From Thermoplasmata archaeon (GTDB lineage Archaea > Thermoplasmatota > Thermoplasmata > RBG-16-68-12 > JAGMCJ01): 43,240 nt of DNA. The notes beneath the pieces are model-generated. The model was given only the letters and a program-made list of their open reading frames with translations. It was not told the origin of the DNA and did no database searches. The DNA is taken from positions 1 through 43,240 of the forward strand of contig JAGLRN010000101.1 of NCBI GenBank assembly GCA_023136265.1. The letters run 5' to 3'. Positions 25,297-35,895 of the stretch are shown here, in pieces (the stretch's first letter is position 1; every line of letters begins with the position of its first letter). The position numbers and the translations under genes are program-made.

Positions 25297-27945
25297 TCAC
25301 ATAGTCTTTCTCGTGCCCTTCGGCTCCTGAAGACGATCCAGTGACGCCATGGGTTTGCCCACCTGCTCAGAGAGGGAGATGGCAGTCTCAAAACACATTC
25401 TTGCCTGGTCGACCATTCCCATCTCCCTATACAGCTCACCCGATCTCTTGAAGGAGTCCATGATGTCGGCTGGGGCGCCGTGCGTCTTGATTTGCTCGAG
25501 ATGTCTCTGTATACGGTTAGAAGCCTCGTCGCTTTCCCCTCGCGTGTAGCTAACGAAGGCCAGCGACAGCTCGACGAGCGCGCTATTCTTCTTCTCTTCC
25601 AGCCGATTGAATATCTCCATTGCACTGTCAAGATACCTCTCAGCCTTCGACAGATTGGGTTTCTCAATGTAGATGGATGCCGTGTTGAGCAGAAGGACCC
25701 CTTGGCTTCGCAGGTCTCCGATCCTCTGTGCGAATCTAATGGCACGATCGAAGTACTCGAGCGCCAGGTCATTCTTCTCGAGGTCGTAGAGTGAAATGCC
25801 CAGACCATTGTACAGATTGGGGAGTCTCAACACGTCGTGATTCCCCTCACATATCTCGACCGCCTGCTTCCACGCCTCCATCGCCTTCTCGTGCAGGTTC
25901 TGGAGCGAAAGAATCGTACCCTTCGCTGCAAGATAGTCTGACCTTTCCGATCTATCGAGGTGCTCGGATGTAGATTCGTCCATGAGGCTGAGGTACTCAT
26001 AGCCCCTATCGAAGTCTGTTTGATCCGCATACAGCATCGCCAGGTTCCTGAATACTCTGGTTGTCACCGAAACATCCGTCCGCTCATTGATTTCTTTCTC
26101 TGCTCTCTGGAAGATCTCCAGAGAATCCCTGCTCTGGCCTTGCTTCCTCATGATTTCCCCAATCTGCGAGGCTGCCTCGAGCGCAAGATCGGTATCTCCC
26201 TCTTTTGCGGAAATCCTCTCGGCTTCCTTGAAATCCTCAATGGCTTCCTTCCACCTCCCCGTAAGATTGAGCATCCTCCCCCTTAGAAGATGGATGTCCG
26301 TCACGAATGTACCCCAAGTATCTGAATCCTCCATTGCTTCGAGAATCTCAAGCAGGTCCTCTGAGAAGCCCTCGCTGACGAGGCTCTCTCCATGCAGTGT
26401 CATGAGCTCTGCGGCCCGCTCGAAAAGGCCTCCCTTCACAAGGTGGTATTGAGCCTCTAGGACCGATCCCGGGTCTGAGAAATCGGAGTAGTATTCACCA
26501 GCCCGGCGATGGTATTCAGACCTCTTGGGCTCCGAGAGCTGACCGTAGAAGAACTCCTTCAGGGCGTCGTGCATCACATACTTTTCGTCGGCGCACTCAG
26601 AAAGGAGGGACTGAGAGACCAGGGAGTCAATCATATAGTGGTCCAGCTTCTCTTCGGCAAAGAGCGCACTTGTACTCACTCGTTCTCGGAAGACTGAAGC
26701 GACTGATAGTATCGCTCTCTCTTTCTTGTTCAGCTTGAGGGAGATCTCTTGCCTGAGGAATCTCTTCACGTCGCCGGCAACGACCTGCGCAGAGGAGTCT
26801 ACGAGTTCCAGGAACAGGGGGTGACCTTCCGTTTTCTTGATGATCTCGTCGAACTCGGCCTTCGGGAGCTTGCGCGAGGACAGAAACTCCCTGCAATCCT
26901 TCGCACTGAGTCCGCCCAATTCCATCTCGACCACATGCTTCTTGATGCTCACGTCCCGGGTGTCGTAGAACGGCGGTATCTGCCTGCCCAGAACGATCAT
27001 CTTGAATCCATTGGAGGCTCCGAGGAATCCCTTGGCGGATTCCAAGAAGTTGAGTACGTTGCCCCTGGCGAACTGACAGTCGTCCAGGACAATCATCCCG
27101 TCCAGACCGCGCAGGCAGTCCTCCATAATGAGTCCTACCTCGTCCAGGTCTATCTCCTTGTTCGAATCCAAGTAGAACTTCAGGTCATTCCTTTCTAGTT
27201 CGCTGAGGACCTTGGAGAGGCTCAGAAGGAGGCCACGGAGCGTGGTCCAGTCCTTGAGCCGATAGTAGAACAGATTCGTCTTGCCCTTCGACTTCTTCAT
27301 GACCTTCGCCGCGAGCGTGCTCTTGCCGATGCCCGCGATTCCCCGAATTGTCAGAATGCGCTGTTCCTTGGAATTCAAGAAGCTCTTAACCAGCGTCAGC
27401 TCCTTCCGTCTGCCGAAAAACCTGTGGAGCATCGGAAGCCCAGATGCGACGAGCTTTCTCTTCTTCATCCTCTTCTTCCGGTATTCCGCCATGTCGAACG
27501 CTGACTTGCGGGTGTGAGTCAAGATGTCCAGGAGCGTGGACCCGTCCGCGAGAATGGTGGGAACCTCCCGAAGCCTGACCGTTCTCTTCCCACCAGGGGC
27601 GTTGAGCAGCTCTATCTGCTCGCCTCCTATCCCCGTCTCGATTTCCCGCGCGCGGTCCATTCCCCGGGACGTCAGGAAGTAGCATAACCTCCGTCTCTTC
27701 CCTCTCTGCACGTGCCTCAGCTCCCCGCTTATGAACCCGTTCTCCACGAGTCCGCCTATGACCTGCGACACCTGGCTTCTCCTTATCTCGAGGGCGTCTG
27801 CGATTCCTGACTGCGTGAGTGTGAGGGGCAGCTCCGCTTGATCGTAGATGCCGACATGGTTGTCCAGGAAGAGGACGATCCTCTCACTGATCTGCAGAAG
27901 GTACTTCTTCTTGTAGTACCTTTTGTTGTAGCCCTTCCTCACCAT
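25297..27945 (-). CDS. wHTH-STAND NTPase-TPR signalling/regulatory protein
   Basis: N-terminal MarR-like wHTH (LTQSGIADALEIRRSQVSQVIGGLVENGFISG), P-loop TIRGIAGIGKSTLAAKV, MIVLDDCQ, then many TPR-like repeats. Confidence 0.88.
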   Translation of the reverse strand: MVRKGYNKRYYKKKYLLQISERIVLFLDNHVGIYDQAELPLTLTQSGIADALEIRRSQVSQVIGGLVENGFISGELRHVQRGKRRRLCYFLTSRGMDRAREIETGIGGEQIELLNAPGGKRTVRLREVPTILADGSTLLDILTHTRKSAFDMAEYRKKRMKKRKLVASGLPMLHRFFGRRKELTLVKSFLNSKEQRILTIRGIAGIGKSTLAAKVMKKSKGKTNLFYYRLKDWTTLRGLLLSLSKVLSELERNDLKFYLDSNKEIDLDEVGLIMEDCLRGLDGMIVLDDCQFARGNVLNFLESAKGFLGASNGFKMIVLGRQIPPFYDTRDVSIKKHVVEMELGGLSAKDCREFLSSRKLPKAEFDEIIKKTEGHPLFLELVDSSAQVVAGDVKRFLRQEISLKLNKKERAILSVASVFRERVSTSALFAEEKLDHYMIDSLVSQSLLSECADEKYVMHDALKEFFYGQLSEPKRSEYHRRAGEYYSDFSDPGSVLEAQYHLVKGGLFERAAELMTLHGESLVSEGFSEDLLEILEAMEDSDTWGTFVTDIHLLRGRMLNLTGRWKEAIEDFKEAERISAKEGDTDLALEAASQIGEIMRKQGQSRDSLEIFQRAEKEINERTDVSVTTRVFRNLAMLYADQTDFDRGYEYLSLMDESTSEHLDRSERSDYLAAKGTILSLQNLHEKAMEAWKQAVEICEGNHDVLRLPNLYNGLGISLYDLEKNDLALEYFDRAIRFAQRIGDLRSQGVLLLNTASIYIEKPNLSKAERYLDSAMEIFNRLEEKKNSALVELSLAFVSYTRGESDEASNRIQRHLEQIKTHGAPADIMDSFKRSGELYREMGMVDQARMCFETAISLSEQVGKPMASLDRLQEPKGTRKTM

Positions 27946-28114
27946 CTCCCTTGCCCCTGCACGAGGATGATGCCCTCTGAGATATTAGGTTCTTTCGGAA
28001 AAACTACATGTAGACGCCATATAGTTATAAGGACCACAGGATTATCCCCAGAACAGCACCGCGTTTCCAGCCGGGTTCATTTGACAAGCGCGGGGGCGCT
28101 GCGGAGGACAGTCC

Positions 28115-29038
28115 TTGGACGGATCGGGACAGGATGGCAAGAAGGTCCTGCTAGATGGGATCTCCAAGAAGGAGGACCTCAAGGATGTGAGCCGTAGGGG
28201 GAGGATCGTCTTCGAGGTTGTCGTCAGCGGTCAGGACTCGAGGTTCAAGACGCTGTCCGATCTTCTGGAGACCCACGGCTGGATATGCGAAGAGAGCAGG
28301 GCGACTCTGAGCGTTCCGAAAGACTTCTTCTCCACCGGTGATGCTCGGGCGGTCGAGGCCGTTCGGGACGCGATAGTCAAGATGAAGTATCTTCTCAAGG
28401 TGGCTCATATGGACTACGACATGAGAGTGATCTCGGAAGCTCCGTCATCGGGAAAGGAGGAGAGTGTGGCGAAGCTCAAGGTGGGTCTCGTCGGAGATCC
28501 CAGGGTGGGGAAGACGAGCCTCATTCGGAGGTTCATCCTGGACCAGTTCGACGACAGATACGCGAAGACCATAGGAGCGAAGGTGTCCAAGAAGGAGATC
28601 CATCTCGCTCTGCCCCGGGGCAAGCATATGAGAGTTGACATGATGATCTGGGACGTCATGGGCGAGAAGAACGTCGCGGAGCTATACTTGCAGGCCCATT
28701 TCAAGGGGATGCAGGGGATACTTGCGGTCGCCGATGTGACGAGAGCGGACACGCTCAAGAGCATAGACGAATGGACCGCTTCGGTCCGCCAGGTGGCTGG
28801 CGAAGTTCCTGTCTACGTCCTCGTCAACAAGATGGACCTCGAGGACGAGTTCGACATGGAGCTGGCGGAGGTCTCGAAGTACAGCCGAGGCCTGGGCTCG
28901 CCCTTCGCGTTCACGAGCGCCAAGACGGGAAAGAATGTCGAGAAAGCGTTCATCGAGCTGGCGGACTGGATTCTGTCCCGGGGAAAACAGAAAATGGCCG
29001 TTGCTCCCAGAAGTGATGTCCCCCTTCGGGAACGATAG
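28115..29038 (+). CDS. Ras-like small GTPase with about 100-aa N-terminal extension
   Basis: G1 GDPRVGKTS, G3 WDVMGEK, G4 NKMD, G5 TSAKT. TTG start preceded by GGAGG. Confidence 0.88.
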   Translation: MDGSGQDGKKVLLDGISKKEDLKDVSRRGRIVFEVVVSGQDSRFKTLSDLLETHGWICEESRATLSVPKDFFSTGDARAVEAVRDAIVKMKYLLKVAHMDYDMRVISEAPSSGKEESVAKLKVGLVGDPRVGKTSLIRRFILDQFDDRYAKTIGAKVSKKEIHLALPRGKHMRVDMMIWDVMGEKNVAELYLQAHFKGMQGILAVADVTRADTLKSIDEWTASVRQVAGEVPVYVLVNKMDLEDEFDMELAEVSKYSRGLGSPFAFTSAKTGKNVEKAFIELADWILSRGKQKMAVAPRSDVPLRER

Positions 29039-29220
29039 TGCAGAGAGTCGTGTCATTATCCTGACGAAGGACATATAGAGCATCAAGTGGAAGGAAGAGT
29101 ATCACGAGCGAGATCAATTTCGAGAATCTGGAGCCCGTGAATGCTGCCCGACTCCACGCTCTTGGAGATGCACCCGAGGACGATGGGCGGACCAAGGTCG
29201 AGGCGTGGGCGGAACCGAAG

Positions 29221-30048
29221 CTATTGCGATGAGTAAAACGCCGAGACGACCAAAACCAGGAAGACGAGCGTGTAAAGGACCTCCATCACACCAATCTGCC
29301 GAACGGGTAACGGTCTCCTTACCCTCCTCCCCACCGCAGACCACGCCCTAAGAGCGCCCGGCAGAAGGGCCAGAGGGGAAAGAAGAAGAAGCATGCCCGC
29401 AAGGCCGAAAACGACCGCGATGCAAAGGGCAACGAGATGATACACAACTGACGTCCGACCCGCCTTGAGACGCTCTCGAAGCGGTCCCATGCTCGCGGCT
29501 CGCCGGCGCACCAGGTAGCGCACGTGGAAGACGCTCCCGCAGAAGAACAAAGCGCAGAGCACCCACACTGCAAAGGTGTGCACAGAGAAGATGCCTCGGG
29601 CGGTATACTCTGCCACTGGGGCGACAAGGGTCAGGCCCAGTACTCCAAGGAGCTCGCCGCCAGTTGTGTAATCCCTCTTCTGGCGCGCTATCATCAGTGA
29701 TGTCAACCCGACTGCGAGTAGGAGGACTCCGAAGAGGAGAAGTGACCATAGTCCGTATGCCAAAACAAGCAGACCTCCTGTGCCCAGAAGGACCAGTGCG
29801 TAAGAAGTCGTCCATATCAGCACTCCCCTCCTCCGTGTGTCCGTCTCAGGAAGCCGCAAATAGACTCCCACTGAATGGTGCGCCAGAAAGCCGAATACGA
29901 CCGAGCATAACAGGAGAGCGGTTCTGGGGTCGAGACTGCCTCCTACCCACGTGCCCAACACGAAGCAGGCGCTTAGGATTGACCAAGCGCCGTGTTGCTT
30001 CGAGACTGTGAGGGTGAGAATCCCGCGCATACCGCTACCCTTGGACAT
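29221..30048 (-). CDS. YwiC-like multi-TM membrane protein
   Basis: MRGILTLTVSKQHGAWSILSACFVLG (KQHGAW motif) followed by many TM segments. Confidence 0.65.
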   Translation of the reverse strand: MSKGSGMRGILTLTVSKQHGAWSILSACFVLGTWVGGSLDPRTALLLCSVVFGFLAHHSVGVYLRLPETDTRRRGVLIWTTSYALVLLGTGGLLVLAYGLWSLLLFGVLLLAVGLTSLMIARQKRDYTTGGELLGVLGLTLVAPVAEYTARGIFSVHTFAVWVLCALFFCGSVFHVRYLVRRRAASMGPLRERLKAGRTSVVYHLVALCIAVVFGLAGMLLLLSPLALLPGALRAWSAVGRRVRRPLPVRQIGVMEVLYTLVFLVLVVSAFYSSQ

Positions 30049-30157
30049 GGCTCAGACCTTTGAGAGTTACGAGGAGCTTGCCGATTGCTATGCCAATGAC
30101 GGTATTAATGCTTCTCAGGACGTGCTATCGCACACAGATATCGGACGCCTGCAAGTC

Positions 30158-30532
30158 CTATGGCGAAAGGAGCTTCTTAACACGCCGTACGAGGTCATCT
30201 GGGGTGAAGGGCTTCGTTATGTAGTCGTCCACCCCCAACTCGTTCAGGGCCCTCTCCCTGTCTCTTGGATGAGCCATGACTGTGAGCATCGCCACCGGGA
30301 TGTCCTTGGTTCTTGGGTTCTCCTTCAGCTTCTCGAAGACGATCCATCCGTTCATCCCCGGCATCCTGACGTCCAGCAGAACCAGGTCTGGGTCCACTTC
30401 CTCTATCGTGTCGAGACACTCGATGCCATCGTTTGCCTTGGAGACTTCGTATCCCTCCACCTCCAGTATCATTCCCACAAGATCGAGGACGTTCTTCTCG
30501 TCATCAACAACCATCACCTTCTGCCTAGACAT
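30158..30532 (-). CDS. Single-domain response regulator (CheY-like)
   Basis: MSRQKVMVVDDEKNVLDLV, LVLLDVRMPGMNG, VAMLTV, YITKPFTPDDLV. Overlaps the kinase stop by 8 nt. Confidence 0.92.
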   Translation of the reverse strand: MSRQKVMVVDDEKNVLDLVGMILEVEGYEVSKANDGIECLDTIEEVDPDLVLLDVRMPGMNGWIVFEKLKENPRTKDIPVAMLTVMAHPRDRERALNELGVDDYITKPFTPDDLVRRVKKLLSP

Positions 30533-33500
30533 CCGAATCCTCCTCGCCAAGAGGTAGTATGACACGGAAGACCGAGCCACTTCTGGGCTCGCTCTCCACC
30601 TCTATGCGCCCCTTATGGGCTTCCACAATCTCTTTGCATATCGCCAGACCGAGTCCCGCGCCCCTGTGTACCCGCGTGGATGAACTGTCCGCTTGATAGA
30701 ATCTATCAAAGATGTGTGGCATGTCCTCGGGGGAGATTCCTGTACCCGTGTCTGCCACTTCGACGGTAATATGCTGGTCGCTCGCGCTTGCCCTGATCTC
30801 AACCGAACCACCCGCTGACGTAAACTTGATGGCGTTGCTGAGGAGGTTGGAGAACAACTGGTGCAGCCTCGACTCATCTCCTCTGAGGGGACGTAAGCTA
30901 GACGGGAGACGTTTGGAGATCCGAATCTCCGTCTTCTTCAGTTCTGGAGTCATGGAAGAAACCAAGCTCTCGATAATCCGACCGATGGATACGGTCGCTG
31001 TTTCCATCTTTAGCCCCTCGACGTCTATGGTTATCAGGTCGAGGAAGTTGTCTATCAGAACCCTCAACCGCTCTGATTCCTCGACAATGACGTTCACGGA
31101 TTTCCTGTGGTTCTCAGGCAACTTTCCGGCCTTCCCTGAGAGCATGAACCTGGCGTACCCTTCGATGCTTGTGAGCGGGGTTCTGAGCTCGTGTGATATG
31201 TTGGAGATTAACCTGTTCTTGGTTTCCTCGACCTGCTTGAGCTCTGTGATGTCCGTGCCGATTGCGCTGAATCCGACGATCTTATCACCTCGCATGAGGG
31301 AGGTCGGAGTAGTACTTACTCGGACTTTGTGGCCATCCTTGCGTGTCACGGAGAATTCCAGATGTACCGCCTTTCCAGGATTCTCAGAGGCGCTCAGGAA
31401 CACTCCCACGACCTTCTCTCTGTCTTCAGGATGAATGAAGTCACCGAAGAATTCGCCAAGGAGCTCTTGTCTGGAGTACCCTATCATCCTGCAGAGCGCA
31501 TCGTTGACGTAGTTGAGCTTCCCTTCAATGTCGGTGGTCACAATCGCCGCTTCAGTGTTCTCAACGAGATTTCTGAACCTCTCTTCGGACGCTTTCGTCT
31601 TCTCTTCGGCTTCTTTGCGTTCTGTGATGTCGGTTGTCTGGAGGACCACGCCAGCGAAGTCCCCTTGCGCATCCTTGAGCGGTTCCCAGGAGCTCGAGGC
31701 ATACCACACTTCCCCATTCTTCCTCACTGCCTTGTACTCGAAGTCCCTGCCTCCAATTCCTTCGGAGAAGGTTCGGTCAAAGACCTCTTCTGCCTTCGGC
31801 TTGTCGTCCTCATGGACCCACGAGACGAATCCTCCCAGCAGTTCCTCAGGAGTGAGGCCTGTAATCTCTTCGGAATTCGGGCTGACATAAACGTTGTTAC
31901 CTTCTGTATCTGCTATTACGAGGACACTGGGAGCCCCCTCTACGATGCTTCTGAACCTTTCTTCTGATTGTCGCAGGTTCTCCTCAGCCTCCTTGCGTTC
32001 CTCCTCCTGTCTATCTCTCTGCAGTCTTGCGTTCAAGATTGGAGCTATGCCGCTGGCTATGTTCTCCAGCAACTCCACGTCCTTATTGTCGTAGTCCGTT
32101 GTCTTGTTGCTGACCAGCAAGTTTCCTATGACTTCGTTTCGATGGATGATGGGCACATCCAGAGCCCGGGTGACAGGAATGTGACCCTTTGGCACCTTGA
32201 AGCCTCCGTTGGAGCAAAGCGTCCTCTTCTCCATGAGAGCCCGGGCCCATATACCTCCCCACTTCTCTCGGGGAAAGACGATGTCTTTGTCCTTCATCTG
32301 GCATTGGTCCCAGATGTCTCTGGTCATGGAGGGGCAAACGATGGCTCCGTCTCGGCGGATGTATCCGAAGGTGCCGTACTTGCTATCCATGGCCTTCAGA
32401 ACCAGATCAAGCACTTCTCTGTACATTCTCTCGTCCGAGATGGTGAGGAAGATCTCATCGATTCTGTTTCTGATTTCCAACTCCTGCTTGTGCTCTCGCA
32501 GAGCCTCCTCGGCCTCGATCTTGGAAATGCCAAGAGCCAAGTCAGTCCCCACGTCATCGAGAAAGCCGATCTCATCCTTGTGAATGTCCCTTCCCGTTTC
32601 GACGCAGACGTGAATGAGTCCGATGACAAGTCCGCCACCAGTCATTATGGGAACGACAACAGATTGATGATCGACTCCGCAGTCGCAGTAATCGCATTCC
32701 CCGCACTCTTCCCTCGCACTACTGTGCAACACACTCGACTGCTCTTCAAGCACAGATCTAACACACTTCGGGGCGTCACCCTCGCCTGTCGGGCTGGCCT
32801 TCCACTGCCTTCGTTCGTGATTCCCACGGTGGGCGACAGGACGGAGCTCGTTCGTGTCCTTGTCCAGATAGGCAATAGATACGTCCATGTATCCTCTCGT
32901 GTCGGCCAACGAATGGCATACCCTCTCCAGAAGAATCTTCTTGTCCGTTTCGGACGTTGTGCAATGATTGATGTTCCTGATGGCTAGGAACAAAGAGTTC
33001 AGGTCTCTAAGCTGCCCTTCGGTCTCTCTGATCTTGTCCTTCGCCTCCCTGAGCTTGGTGACATTTCTGACAACGGCCATGACACCCACGACTCTATCAC
33101 CCGATCTGACGAGATTGGCTGAGTAGTCTATGTCTATCTCTTCTCCTTTCCTGTCCGTGATGTGGAGGGGCAGAAGAATCTTCTTTCCGGCAAGGACCTC
33201 GCTAGAACACTTCTCGAGTTCCGATATCTGCTCTGGAGACAACACACCGATGTCTGAAAGACGCCTCCCCACCAATTCATCACTTGAATCCCCGAATATC
33301 CGAACAGCGCTTTCATTGACGTTGAGGATTCTTCCGGACGTGTCCAAGAATAGAATCCCGTGACTTGCGTTGTCGAATAAACTCCTGAACTTCTCCTCGG
33401 ACTCGCTCAACCTATCACCACCACGAGAAACGACCATCGCAAGACTCGCTCTCGTAAGGTGCGTTCCCCCCATCCCCAAGAGTCCCGCAGCGTTTCGATG

Positions 33501-33597
33501 TGCTCAGGAAATCGTGCAACGACCCGGAAACCAGACGCCAGAAGGCACGAAATCCAGCCTCAGGACTAAGGAACTCGATCTGTCCGAGGAGGGACAT
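30525..33597 (-). CDS. PAS/GAF sensor histidine kinase, apparently interrupted by a 1-nt frameshift near 33474-33482 (intact ORF 30525-33479)
   Basis: PAS S-boxes, GAF domain, H-box LISNISHELRTPLTSIEGYARFML, HATPase VADTGTGISPEDMPHIFDRFYQ. Upstream frame 33597 (MSLLGQIEFLSPEAGFRAFWRLVSGSLHDFL...) has an RBS and reads into the kinase frame. Confidence 0.8.
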
Positions 33598-33838
33598 GGT
33601 CTCGCCCCCCTCCATTCCTAGATTCGCACCACGGTCCATCTGTGTCATTCTCCGCTCGGGCCAAGGCCAGACACTCTGTGTTCTTCTCATTGTTTCAACG
33701 CGATTGCATCGATTCCTCTTTAATCTTTGTCAAATACCTTTCGAACGAGGAGACTCTGCTTCCCGTGATTCGGAAGCAGGGAATCCACCGAAGTCTTGCC
33801 ATGGGTTCAGAAATGAATCTGAACCCAATGAGGCGTTC

Positions 33839-35800
33839 TCAAGAGCCTATCTTTGGAGCAGTCCTCTTTTGCGGAGAGTGGGCGTCCTGTCCGCTCTCCG
33901 CAGCGAGCGGTATCTCCAGCATCAGTCTCTCACTCTGCAGGAACATCACTGCCTCCTGTTTGTCAAGCCTGTAGAGGTCGACGAATTGTTTGTCGGGACC
34001 CAGGATGTTCTGGAACGTATAGCGTTTCAGGATGCCGTCGGAATGCAGCCTTTTCACACGCCTGTGGCATTCTGCCACCGGAATGCCCAAGTTCCTTGCT
34101 AGCTCGGTGACCGATCTGCTTCGCCTCCACAGGGCCATTAGGATGTTGCGGTCGGACCTATCGAGGTCCATCAGGTGCGACCGAATGGCATCGTGCCTTC
34201 CACGCCTCTCCCGCTTCTGGGTGGGTGGGACCTTGTGGTCTGGTTCAGAGGCCTCATCCCTCTCCCGCAACATATCAACAAGGTAGTGCTCAAATGCCTC
34301 CCGAAGGGCATTGTGGGCGACCCTTGAGAATCCAAGCGACTGGAGGATCGTCCCGGCCTCGAACCAGGCATCCGCCAGTTCGGGGTCGAGTTCCAGTGCC
34401 CTCTTCAGAGCTGCCAGCGCTCCAGGCCTGTCCCCGCACGTGCGGAGCGTCTTCCCCTCGTCAACCCACAATGATTCGTCCTCAGGGTTAAGCCTGGTGG
34501 CTCTCTCAATGCACTCTGTCGCGTCCTCACCTCTTCCCATCATCGAGTAAACCCGCCCCTTCTCCTTCCACGCCTTCCAATAGTCCCGGTCAGTTTCAAG
34601 GACTTTGTCGTAGTAGAGGAGTGCGACTTCAAGATCTCCAGCAAGGACACGCTCATTGGCCTTCTGCATGAGCTCCTCCTTGCTAACCGCTTCTGCCCTA
34701 GGACTCTCGAAAGCTGGGGTGATTGTCTTCTGAGAGGCTCCCTCAGGCCCCCTCTCACCTCTCTCCCTGGGCGCTGGTGACTCTGTCTTCTTGGGTGTCC
34801 TGCCTCTGAGGAGCGTCTCGATCTCCGCTTTCCTCTTCTTGCTCCACTTATGGTCGGGGTCGATTTTCAGCGCCTTTTCGAAGCAACCAGAGGCCTCCTC
34901 ATATCTGTCCATGATATAGAGCAGGGTTCCTTTGGAGTACCACGCATCCAGGAAGTTTGGGTCGGCCCCTGTTGCCTTGTCGTACAGCTCGAGGGCCTCC
35001 TCGGTGTTCCCGCTGTATCTCTGCATGTTCGCCGCCAGAAGGTAGTCCTCTCTGTGTGGCTCGTTATCTGAAAGCCGTTCGGAGGTCTCTCCGAGGCGCG
35101 AGTGGTCTCGATCGTCGGTTCCGCATGTTCCCGGTATCCTGGCATCTTCTGAGAGGATGGGGTCGATGTCGAGCTGCTTGCTCTCCTTCAGAGGCTCGTC
35201 GGATGCGCTGGCTAGAGTATGACTGTTGAGTTCCTTCAACGCCTCTCCCCTCCCATACCAGGCATCTGAGAAGTTCGGGTCGACCTCCATCGCCCTCTCA
35301 TAACATGTCAGGGCCTCTTTGTACTTCTTGAGCTTCAGGAGGGTCTCTCCTTTCTGGAACCATAGTCTCTCGTCTCTGCTGTCAAGCTCGGTTGCCCTTG
35401 TATAGCATTCGAGGGCCTCCTGAAACCGGCTCAATCGTATCAGCGCTTTCCCTTTGGCATCCCAGGCCTTCAGATGATAAGGATCGAGCCAGGTGACTCT
35501 CGCGAAAGCTTCAACAGCCTTCTCGTGCTCTCCCATCTTGGCCAGTAGCGAGCCCAGGCCAAACCAAAGGCTCTTATCATTCGGGTTCTTCTCGATTTCG
35601 CTCTCGTACCATTCCCGGGAACTCTTCTTCTTGACATCTTCAGGAACTGCTTCTCTGATCGCGACGAGAAACCGGGACAAGAAGCACAACCACTCAGACG
35701 AGAGTAGACGTATCTTGGGCTGCTCTGGAGAGTCAAACGGGGACATTCGCACCCACTTCTCCGTCAGACTCGAGGTCAACCTTCGCGCCTCTCGATTCAT
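33839..35800 (-). CDS. TPR-repeat protein with C-terminal winged-helix domain
   Basis: Many TPR units (e.g. AWDAKGKALIRLSRFQEALECYTRATELDS, AWYGRGEALKEL) and LDRSDRNILMALWRRSRSVTELARNLGIPVAECHRRVKRLHSDGILKRY. Confidence 0.88.
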   Translation of the reverse strand: MNREARRLTSSLTEKWVRMSPFDSPEQPKIRLLSSEWLCFLSRFLVAIREAVPEDVKKKSSREWYESEIEKNPNDKSLWFGLGSLLAKMGEHEKAVEAFARVTWLDPYHLKAWDAKGKALIRLSRFQEALECYTRATELDSRDERLWFQKGETLLKLKKYKEALTCYERAMEVDPNFSDAWYGRGEALKELNSHTLASASDEPLKESKQLDIDPILSEDARIPGTCGTDDRDHSRLGETSERLSDNEPHREDYLLAANMQRYSGNTEEALELYDKATGADPNFLDAWYSKGTLLYIMDRYEEASGCFEKALKIDPDHKWSKKRKAEIETLLRGRTPKKTESPAPRERGERGPEGASQKTITPAFESPRAEAVSKEELMQKANERVLAGDLEVALLYYDKVLETDRDYWKAWKEKGRVYSMMGRGEDATECIERATRLNPEDESLWVDEGKTLRTCGDRPGALAALKRALELDPELADAWFEAGTILQSLGFSRVAHNALREAFEHYLVDMLRERDEASEPDHKVPPTQKRERRGRHDAIRSHLMDLDRSDRNILMALWRRSRSVTELARNLGIPVAECHRRVKRLHSDGILKRYTFQNILGPDKQFVDLYRLDKQEAVMFLQSERLMLEIPLAAESGQDAHSPQKRTAPKIGS

Positions 35801-35895
35801 AAGCTCTCCTTGCAGAGAGAACTTCTGTGTGGCATGGGGACTTCTGAAGCATTCTGTTGTCCAATGGATAGCGGGGGAATAAAGTTTCTCTCGGT

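Noticed and set aside
31968-32987. 339-aa plus-strand ORF antisense to the second kinase
   Set aside because: Opposite a clear PAS/GAF kinase; no domain pattern.
25297-33597. Treating the STAND protein and neighbours as an antiviral defence island
   Set aside because: Neighbours are kinases, GTPases and regulators rather than nucleases or other effectors; no defence effector domain recognised.
33500-34102. 200-aa plus-strand ORF
   Set aside because: Spans the kinase N-terminal frame and the TPR-wHTH C-terminus on the opposite strand; no domain.
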